In this document: one piece after another, positions 57,885-64,000 of the stretch
Numbering within the stretch: the stretch's first letter is position 1
How the letters are laid out: each line of letters begins with the position of its first letter
DNA from: Deltaproteobacteria bacterium
Lineage (GTDB): Bacteria; Myxococcota; Myxococcia; Myxococcales; 40CM-4-68-19
DNA length: 64,000 bases
Assembly (NCBI GenBank): GCA_005879315.1
Contig: VBLC01000034.1
Location: 62,001-126,000, forward strand
Reading direction: 5' to 3'
Program-made: the position numbers and the translations under genes
Notes under the pieces: generated by a model
Database searches by the model: none
What the model was told of the DNA's origin: nothing
The model's input: the letters and a program-made list of their open reading frames with translations, nothing else

Positions 57885-59891
57885 TTAACGCGCTTTGGCC
57901 ATCCGCCAGAAGTCCTCCGCGTCGGCAGGTGTACGCACAATGCGGCAGTGCGGCAGGGTCTCGATGAAGACGCGGCCGTAGCCCTTGCGGGTCATTCGCC
58001 CGTCGAGAACGGCGACGATGCCGCGGTCCAGGGCGCTGCGGATGAGCCGGCCGAAGCCCTGCTTGAGGGCGAGCGCGGCTTCAGGAAGCTGGTAGCTGAA
58101 GAAGGCGTCCTCGCCCCGCCCTCTCAGGCGATCGATGCGCGCGGCGACGATCGGCTCGCCGGGCGAGGCGAAGGGGAGCTTGTCGATGACCACCAGGCTG
58201 AGCGCCTCGCCGGGGACGTCCACGCCCTCCCAGAAGCTCTGCGAGGCGAAGAGGACGCTGGGGGTCTCGCGGAAGCGCTTGAGGAGCTGCTGCTTGGGCT
58301 GCTCGCCTTGGAGAAGGACCTGATAGGGGAGCTCGTCTTCGAGCAGCGCGTGCACCGCGCGCATGTTGCGCAAGGAAGTGAAGAGGACGAAGGCGCGGCC
58401 GGAAGTGATCGGCAAGAGCTGCCGCAGCTCGTCGGCTACCGCTGCGGGGAAGGAGGGATCGTTCGGGTCGGGCATGGCGCTGGGCAGGTAGAGCGCGGCG
58501 TTCTTTTCGTAGTCGAAGGGCGAGTCGAGCACCCGCGAGTGGAGGGGAAAGAGCGGGCCGCTCTCGTCGCGCAGGCCGACTCGGCGTTCGAAATATTCGA
58601 GCGCGCCCCCGACCGCGAGCGTCGCGGAGGTGAAGACCACCGGACCGATGCGGTCGTAGAGCTTGTCCTGGAGGATGGCGGAGACGTCGATCGGCGAGGC
58701 GTGGAGGAAGACGTGGCCGCCGCGCGACTCCGCCCAGTGGATGAGACCGGGGTCCCGGTGGGTGAAGAGCTCGAGATCGGCGCCGAGAGCGAGGCAGCGC
58801 CGCTCGAGGAGCGACACCTCCTCGCCGTCGCCGCCGCTGAGCGCAGCGCCGAGCGACCGGGCCAGGTCGAGCAGCGCCTGGCGCTGCGGCTCGGCGGGTT
58901 GGAGCGCCCCGGGGAGCAACGCCCAGCGAGAATTCTCGCTACCATAATGATGGGCCTCGCGTGCTCCACCCGGCGGGGATTTCATCGCGCGGGTCGTCTG
59001 ACGTTCCGGCGCGGTCTCCAGCGCCGCCTGGAAGAAATCCTCTCCCTCCCTGAGCATCCGTACCGCGAGGTCTCGCGCCGCCAGCATCTGCGGCCGCGGC
59101 TGCAGCGTCTTGAGGGCGTCGCGCGCCAGCTCGGCCACCCGGAAGCTGGAGAGCTGCGCGCCGAAATGCTCCGTCGCCACCTCTTCCACCGCGTGCGCTT
59201 CGTCGAAAACGACTGCATCGTAGGGCGGCAGCACCGCCGCGCCGGCGTCGCCCGCCGACGAGGTCCGCAGCGCCAGGTCGGCGAAGAAGAGATGATGATT
59301 CACCACCACGATGTCCGCCTCGGCGGCGAGCCTGCGCATGCGGAAGACGAAGCAGCTCTCGTAGCGCGGGCACTTCTGCCCCAGGCACTGATCGGCGCTG
59401 GCGGAGAGGTCGCGCCAGGAGGCGAGGCTCTCGGGCAGGTCGAGAAGCTCGGCGCGGTCCCCGGTCGCAGTCGTCGCGGCCCACTCGGCGACGCGCTCGA
59501 AATGCGCCGCCTCCTCGCGCACGGCGAAGGTCGGTTCGCGGAGGAACTGCTCGAAACGCAGGAGGCAGAGGTAGTTCTGCCGGCCCTTGAGGAAGGCGAC
59601 GCGCGCATCGACGCCCAACTCCTTCAAGAGCGGCACTTCCTTGTCCGCCAGCTGCTCCTGCAGGGTCTTGGTCGCGGTGGAGACGATGATCTTGAGGCCG
59701 CTCCGCGCCGCCGGCAGAAGGTAGGCGAGGGTCTTGCCGGTTCCGGTGCCTGCCTCGATCACCAGCGCGCGGCCCTGCGCGAGCGCCTGCTCGACCCGCG
59801 CCGCCATCTCCAGCTGCGGCGGCCGCGGCTCGTAGAGCGGCAATGCACGCGAGAGCGCGCCGCCGGGCCCGAGCATGTCGCTCAGTTCCAT
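57885..59891 (-). CDS. DinG/YoaA-type iron-sulfur DNA helicase
   Basis: The 668-residue SF2 helicase has Walker A AGTGTGKT (residues 47-54), a four-Cys iron-sulfur domain with Cys108 (NYLC) and Cys168, Cys173, Cys179 (CLGQKCPRYESC), DEAH at 229-232 and the C-terminal motif LKQGFGRLIRSALDRGIV. Such XPD-family helicases unwind 5'-3' at damaged or structured DNA, R-loops and forks. ATG 59891 begins ten bases after the stop of the M50 gene (59901), so the two are probably cotranscribed. Confidence 0.93.
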   Translation of the reverse strand: MELSDMLGPGGALSRALPLYEPRPPQLEMAARVEQALAQGRALVIEAGTGTGKTLAYLLPAARSGLKIIVSTATKTLQEQLADKEVPLLKELGVDARVAFLKGRQNYLCLLRFEQFLREPTFAVREEAAHFERVAEWAATTATGDRAELLDLPESLASWRDLSASADQCLGQKCPRYESCFVFRMRRLAAEADIVVVNHHLFFADLALRTSSAGDAGAAVLPPYDAVVFDEAHAVEEVATEHFGAQLSSFRVAELARDALKTLQPRPQMLAARDLAVRMLREGEDFFQAALETAPERQTTRAMKSPPGGAREAHHYGSENSRWALLPGALQPAEPQRQALLDLARSLGAALSGGDGEEVSLLERRCLALGADLELFTHRDPGLIHWAESRGGHVFLHASPIDVSAILQDKLYDRIGPVVFTSATLAVGGALEYFERRVGLRDESGPLFPLHSRVLDSPFDYEKNAALYLPSAMPDPNDPSFPAAVADELRQLLPITSGRAFVLFTSLRNMRAVHALLEDELPYQVLLQGEQPKQQLLKRFRETPSVLFASQSFWEGVDVPGEALSLVVIDKLPFASPGEPIVAARIDRLRGRGEDAFFSYQLPEAALALKQGFGRLIRSALDRGIVAVLDGRMTRKGYGRVFIETLPHCRIVRTPADAEDFWRMAKAR

Positions 59892-59900
59892 CGCGCCGTT

Positions 59901-60893
59901 CTACCCCGCGAGCAGGGCAAGCGGCACGGGCGAAAAAGAGAGCACGAACAGGAGGAGCGAGACGGCCACCAGCGCGCGCCGCGGCCGGTCGAGCCGTTCC
60001 TCCGGAGCCGCCAGCCGCGGGTGCGAGCCGAAGCCGAGACCCATCAACAGACCCCAGATCAGCCAGCCGGGAAAGGCGGTGAAGATGCCGAGCGCGAGCA
60101 GCACCGCCGAGAGCGGGGGCCCGAGCGCGCGGTGCAGCCGCGGCGAGGCTCCATACAAGACATGGCCGCCGTCGAGCTGTCCGAGCGGCAAGAGATTCAG
60201 GGCCGTGAGGAGGAACCCGAACCAGCCCGCCACCGCCACCGGATGGAGCGCCAGCGACTTTCCCGCGGGCAGGTCACCGACGACCAGCATCTGCAACAAT
60301 TGCATGCCGAGCGGCTCACCGAGGTCGAAGGCCTCGCGCATCGCCGGCCAGCCGCGGCCCTCGACGAAGGAGAGGAAAGCATCGAACAGGGACCAGTGCG
60401 CGCCCGGCGCCTCGGCCGGCACGACGGTCGAGAGCTTGAGCCCGATGATCAGGACGGGAAGGGTCGCGAGAAATCCCGCGATCGGCCCCCAGGCGCCGAT
60501 GTCGAGCAGCGCCTTGCGGGTGCGCGGCAAGGAGCGCAGCCGGATGACCGCGCCGAGAGTCCCGATGACGGAGAGGAAGGGCGCAGGAATGAAGAAGGGC
60601 CAGGTGGCATCGACGCCGTGCCGCCGCGCCAGGACGAAATGCCCCATCTCGTGCGCGAGCATGATGGCGAGCAGGGCCGCCGAGAAGCCGAGGCCGTGGC
60701 GCAGCATCTCCGGCCGGGTCGGCTCGGGCAGCTGCGTGTCGTTGAGCACCGATCCGGCGGCGAAGGCCGAGGCGAAGGTCAGGAGAAAGAGCAGGACGTT
60801 GAGCGCCGGCGGCCGCAGCGCGCCGAGCGTGCCGGGCCCCGGCGGCGGAGGCGGGAGGATCTGCTCGTCAATGCCGGGGACCGGTTCCACCAC
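59901..60893 (-). CDS. site-2 protease family (M50) membrane metalloprotease
   Basis: The protein of about 330 residues has some seven to eight membrane helices. The zinc ligands are His81 and His85 in HEMGH within a helix, and the third ligand is the Asp of LPLGQLDGGHVLYG. This is the M50 arrangement of intramembrane proteases that release membrane-tethered regulators. No PDZ domain is visible, which is like the FtsH-independent SREBP-M50B class. Start is GTG 60893 or the adjacent GTG 60890; both overlap the end of the upstream TPR gene by about 25 bases. Confidence 0.85.
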   Translation of the reverse strand: MVEPVPGIDEQILPPPPPGPGTLGALRPPALNVLLFLLTFASAFAAGSVLNDTQLPEPTRPEMLRHGLGFSAALLAIMLAHEMGHFVLARRHGVDATWPFFIPAPFLSVIGTLGAVIRLRSLPRTRKALLDIGAWGPIAGFLATLPVLIIGLKLSTVVPAEAPGAHWSLFDAFLSFVEGRGWPAMREAFDLGEPLGMQLLQMLVVGDLPAGKSLALHPVAVAGWFGFLLTALNLLPLGQLDGGHVLYGASPRLHRALGPPLSAVLLALGIFTAFPGWLIWGLLMGLGFGSHPRLAAPEERLDRPRRALVAVSLLLFVLSFSPVPLALLAG

Positions 60894-62073
60894 AGAGCCA
60901 TTCCCACGCCTCGCGCAGGAGGTAAAGTCCGAAGCGCGGCTTGCCCGCGATCTTGCGCGCCATCGCGCGATGGGCCCTTGCCTCGTCACGGCGGCCGAGC
61001 TGCGCGAGAGCCCGCGCGAGGCTCTCGTGCAAGTGCGCCGAAGCTCCCGCACCCAGCTCGAGCACCTCTTGCCAGGCCCGCACCGCCTCCTCCAGCTGGC
61101 CGCATTCGAAGAGCGCCGTGCCCAGCCCCTGCAGCGCGTCGGCGTCGTCGTGCCGCTCCTCGAGCGCTTTTTCGAAGCAGGGGATCGCTTCCCGATAGCG
61201 TTCCTGGCCGAGCAGCGCAGTTCCCAGCCGCTCGAATCCCGGCGACCAGTCGGGCCGCAGCGAGAGGGCATGACGGAGCCGCTGCTCCGCGGTGATCGCG
61301 TCGCCTTCCACGAGATCGATCTCGGCCAGCGCGGCGTGCGCCTTGTACGCGGCGGGGTCGATGCCGAGCAATTTCTCGCAGCCCTCGCGCGCCGCCTCGA
61401 CCGGCCCCTGCCCGCCGAGAGCGAAATCGAGCGCCATCGCGAGAAGGCGCTCCTGCGCGTCGGCGAACAAGGGATCGCGCCGCGCCGCCTCGAGATAGGG
61501 ATCGAAGCTCCGTTTCGGATCGGGAACGCGTACGCCGTTCTCGTGCGCGGCGGTCATGTCCCGGCCGCGCAGATAGGCGAGATAGGCCTCCACGTCGCGA
61601 GTCGGCCAGCCGACCGCGGGCGGCGCCTCGCCGACGGCGCGGGCGACCTCGAGCGCCGCCTCCTCGAGCGCGGAGAAGAGCTCGTTGCGCGGCCGCAGAA
61701 CGACGTGGTCGAGCGCGAGCTTTCTCTGTGGCGAGTCGACGAGCAGGATGCGGAGGCGCACCCGGTCGGTCAGCTCTGCCGATCCGTGCAGGACATACTC
61801 GGTCCCCTCGGGAAGGCCGATCTGGCATGCCTCCTCCACCGTCCAGGGCTGCGAGGCCACCACCCAGCCATGTCCGCGCCGGCCCTCCTCGCCGTCGAGC
61901 GGTCCGTCGGCGGTGAGCGTGGCGAGATTCGCCGCCAGGTGAGGAGGTTGGGTCAGGCGCTCCGCCAGCGCGCGCGCGAGCGAGCGCGCATAGACCCCTT
62001 GCGCCTGATCGAGCATCTGTCCGCTCGGGTCGAGCGGAACGGTGAAGGGAAAGACCAGCATCCCTTTGGCCAC
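60868..62073 (-). CDS. TPR-repeat protein of unknown function
   Basis: The protein has about 400 residues. Residues 1-140 (GMLVFPFTVPLDPSGQMLDQ; EGTEYVLHGSAELTDRVRLR; DSPQRKLALDHVVLRPRN) look like an alpha/beta domain of the kind found before TPR repeats in some signalling proteins. From about residue 170 there are at least six TPR units (AAYKAHAALAEIDLVEGDAI; PGFERLGTALLGQERYREAI; ADALQGLGTALFECGQLEEA; HLHESLARALAQLGRRDEAR). GTG 62073 and ATG 62061 are both possible starts. It overlaps the M50 gene, which could be its partner. Confidence 0.6.
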   Translation of the reverse strand: MAKGMLVFPFTVPLDPSGQMLDQAQGVYARSLARALAERLTQPPHLAANLATLTADGPLDGEEGRRGHGWVVASQPWTVEEACQIGLPEGTEYVLHGSAELTDRVRLRILLVDSPQRKLALDHVVLRPRNELFSALEEAALEVARAVGEAPPAVGWPTRDVEAYLAYLRGRDMTAAHENGVRVPDPKRSFDPYLEAARRDPLFADAQERLLAMALDFALGGQGPVEAAREGCEKLLGIDPAAYKAHAALAEIDLVEGDAITAEQRLRHALSLRPDWSPGFERLGTALLGQERYREAIPCFEKALEERHDDADALQGLGTALFECGQLEEAVRAWQEVLELGAGASAHLHESLARALAQLGRRDEARAHRAMARKIAGKPRFGLYLLREAWEWLCGGTGPRH

Positions 62074-62132
62074 GCCGCAGAGTGTAGTGCCTGCCCGTCC
62101 GGGCGGCTCGTGCGCGATCGCACAGATGACCG

Positions 62133-64000
62133 CTACTTCGCAGGCGCAGCGGCGAGCGGCATGGCGGGCGGCACCGGCGGCGGCCCTTCCGGATCGAACT
62201 CGACGATGGTCCCGCGGTTGACCCAGAGCCAGAAGAAGGGCTTTTGCGCCTCGCGGTCCTTGCCGAACACGGTGTCGCCCGCGGCCCCCTCGAAAGGCTT
62301 CTGCATGCCGGCGAGCGCGTCGCGCAAGGCCTCGCGCGTCTGCGGCCGGCGCTCGCTGACCGCTTTCTTGATCAGCGCGGCGGCATCGAACGCGTGCGCC
62401 TCGAGAAATCCTGGCGCGCGGTGGTAGGCGCTGCCGTAGTCGTCGACGAACTTCCTCGTCGCCGCCCGCTCGGAATTGGGGAAGAAGACGTCGACGAAGA
62501 TGCTGCACTGGACGTAGCGGGCAACTCCGCTGCGCTCGTCGATCAGGTCGGGCGAATCCCACAGGGAAGTCCCGAGCAGCTGCACGGTCCGAAGCTGCTC
62601 GTTCTTGGTCGTCTTCTTGACGACCTCCAGCTCCTTGGTGTCGCAGCCGGTGGTGATGACGTCTTCGGCGGCGATGGCCGGCGCGACCAGCCGCACGGTG
62701 CGCGCGCTGTCGGGGATGAAGAGGGCGTCGAAGTCGACGATCGGCGCCTGCGCGTTGCGCAGCTGCTGCGCGGCCTTGCGCCGCTTGTAGGGATCCTTGA
62801 TCTGCTCGAGGATCTTCTTCAGCTCCTCGGCGTACTGCTGGCGCTCCTCGAGGTCCTTGACGGTGCGGCCCACCATCGACTGGATGAAGGGCTTGAAGGT
62901 GGTGGTCTCGCGCGGGTAGTGCTCGTAGGCGCGCACTTCCGCTCCGGTCGCGTCGAGCGCGTCCCAGAAATATCTGCTCATCTCGTCGCCGTAGGGCGAA
63001 TCGGGATGGAGGATGCCGAAGCCCTTCACGTTGAGCTTCCTCTGCGCGTACTCGGCCACCGCCCTGGCCTGCGCGCTGGAGGTGGGCATGTCACGGAAGA
63101 CGTAATCGCCCAGCGCGGTGAGGCCCTCGGCGCGGCTCAAGGAGACGAGAGGGATGCCGAGCTGCTGCGCCCGCGCCGCGGCGGCCGGCCCTTCGGCGAG
63201 GCCGAGCGGTCCGAGGATGGCGATGGCCCCTGCCTGCGCCAGCTCCGCGACCGCATCGGCGGCGGCGTCGGGCTCGCCCTTGGAGTCCTTGATCTCCACC
63301 AGGAGCGAGCCGCGGTTCTGCAGATCGAGAGTCAGCGCGATGCCGTTGAGCGCCTGGTCGGCGAAGCCCTTCAAGTCGCCGCTCAGCGGCAGCACGATGC
63401 CGAGCAGGTTCGGCTTGACGTTCGCCGGCGGCTGCGCGGCGCGCTGCACGGCGCGCGCACCGTCGGCAGAGGGACCGACGCCGTCGGTGACCGAGAGGAT
63501 CTCGGAAGCCAGCTCGGCGGCGTGGGTGCGATCGCCCGCGTGCAGCTGGATGCGCGCCAGCTTGAGCGCCGCCAAGGGCCAGGCCGGCGATCGCTTGTCG
63601 GTCTCGGCCACCAGCCGCGCGACCTCGGCAGCCGGTGCAGACTCGAGCACCTCGGTGAAGGCGCGCAGCTGCGCTTCGCGCTCGGGTCCTTCCGGCGGGA
63701 TCTGGTCCACCATCGGCCGGAGCGCCTGCTGCTTGCCCAGCTTGGCCTGTACGTTGCCGAGCTCGGCGGCGGCCGCGCTCTTGAACGGAGAAGTCGGGTG
63801 CTTCTCGAGCAGCTCTTGCAGCGCCGCCTCGGCCTGCTCGAGCTGCCCCGCGCGGACGAGAGCCTGGCCGCGCCGGAAGAGGGCCTCCTCCGCGAGCTTG
63901 CTTTCCGGATAGCGGGAGAGAAAGCCGCCCAGCGCCGCCGCGGCAGCCGCGTAGTTGCCTTGATCGTAAAGCGCCTGGCCGCGGCGGAAGTCCTGCTGCG
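62133..64000 (-). CDS. LpoA-like type I periplasmic binding protein with N-terminal TPR repeats (5' end outside window)
   Basis: The gene runs off the window edge. The first visible residues form TPR/YbgF-like repeats (QDFRRGQALYDQGNYAAAAA; ALFRRGQALVRAGQLEQAEA). From about residue 185 of the visible part there is a type I periplasmic-binding-protein fold with VKPNLLGIVLPLSGDLKGFA, AILGPLGLAEGPAAAARAQQ, GFGILHPDSPYGDEMSRYFW and HAFDAAALIKKAVSE. This mix is typical of LpoA/penicillin-binding protein activators and of amino-acid ABC binding proteins. A long helical insertion with charged residues (EELKKILEQIKDPYKRRKAA) interrupts the domain. Confidence 0.8.
   Translation of the reverse strand, partial: QQDFRRGQALYDQGNYAAAAAALGGFLSRYPESKLAEEALFRRGQALVRAGQLEQAEAALQELLEKHPTSPFKSAAAAELGNVQAKLGKQQALRPMVDQIPPEGPEREAQLRAFTEVLESAPAAEVARLVAETDKRSPAWPLAALKLARIQLHAGDRTHAAELASEILSVTDGVGPSADGARAVQRAAQPPANVKPNLLGIVLPLSGDLKGFADQALNGIALTLDLQNRGSLLVEIKDSKGEPDAAADAVAELAQAGAIAILGPLGLAEGPAAAARAQQLGIPLVSLSRAEGLTALGDYVFRDMPTSSAQARAVAEYAQRKLNVKGFGILHPDSPYGDEMSRYFWDALDATGAEVRAYEHYPRETTTFKPFIQSMVGRTVKDLEERQQYAEELKKILEQIKDPYKRRKAAQQLRNAQAPIVDFDALFIPDSARTVRLVAPAIAAEDVITTGCDTKELEVVKKTTKNEQLRTVQLLGTSLWDSPDLIDERSGVARYVQCSIFVDVFFPNSERAATRKFVDDYGSAYHRAPGFLEAHAFDAAALIKKAVSERRPQTREALRDALAGMQKPFEGAAGDTVFGKDREAQKPFFWLWVNRGTIVEFDPEGPPPVPPAMPLAAAPAK

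Overview
The window is GC-rich chromosomal DNA from a Gram-negative bacterium, most likely a member of the Myxococcota or a related deltaproteobacterial lineage. The evidence is indirect: a divergent rpmH/dnaA origin region with parS-like sites, an F-type ATP synthase split into separate F0 and F1 operons, an MglA-like small GTPase next to a PocR-type histidine kinase, a bactofilin, many small TPR lipoproteins, TadE/TadG-like pseudopilins and an LPP20/CsgG-like lipoprotein cluster. There are no rRNA genes, insertion sequences, phage genes or CRISPR arrays. Most genes are housekeeping genes packed in overlapping operons.

Layout. 1-2.7 kb: the end of a glycogen synthase gene, then the F0 operon atpZ-I-B-E-F (minus strand). 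2.8-13.8 kb: hemL, two lipoproteins, gyrA, a polytopic membrane protein that may be a GT-C glycosyltransferase, a DUF4342/TPR protein and an orphan CpaF-type secretion ATPase with a zinc-ribbon partner. 13.8-18.6 kb: the F1 operon atpH-A-G-D-C (minus strand). 18.7-20.3 kb: an HPF-like protein, Hsp20 and a bactofilin. 20.3-36 kb: the replication-origin region. On the left, reading leftward, are rpmH-rnpA-yidD-yidC-two small genes-rsmG and parA-parB-OPT transporter. On the right, reading rightward, are dnaA-dnaN-(secreted Cys-rich gene)-recF-gyrB. Two parS-like sites lie at 24.0 and 27.3 kb, and DnaA-box-like motifs cluster in and after dnaA.

36-41.7 kb holds a five-gene overlapping operon of TadE/TadG-like proteins with no other pilus genes. 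41.8-43 kb has tRNA-Gln(UUG) and ychF. 43-48 kb is a cluster of CsgG-like and LPP20-like lipoproteins, one with an internal duplication. 48-51 kb carries three parvulin-type or SurA-like folding factors followed by mfd, whose reading frame is broken once in this sequence. 54.6-64 kb contains thiL, the PocR histidine kinase plus MglA-like GTPase pair, a DinG-type helicase, an M50 protease, a TPR protein and the start-less end of a LpoA-like/type I periplasmic binding protein.

Several putative housekeeping promoters (both ATP synthase operons, rpmH, dnaA, dnaN) share a TTGA-type -35 box, a 17-18 base spacer and a TGC triplet directly before the -10 box, which looks like a common extended -10 architecture. 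The least explained parts are the dnaA leader hairpin, the Cys-rich gene inside the dnaN-recF operon, the Tad-like operon and the CsgG/LPP20 cluster.
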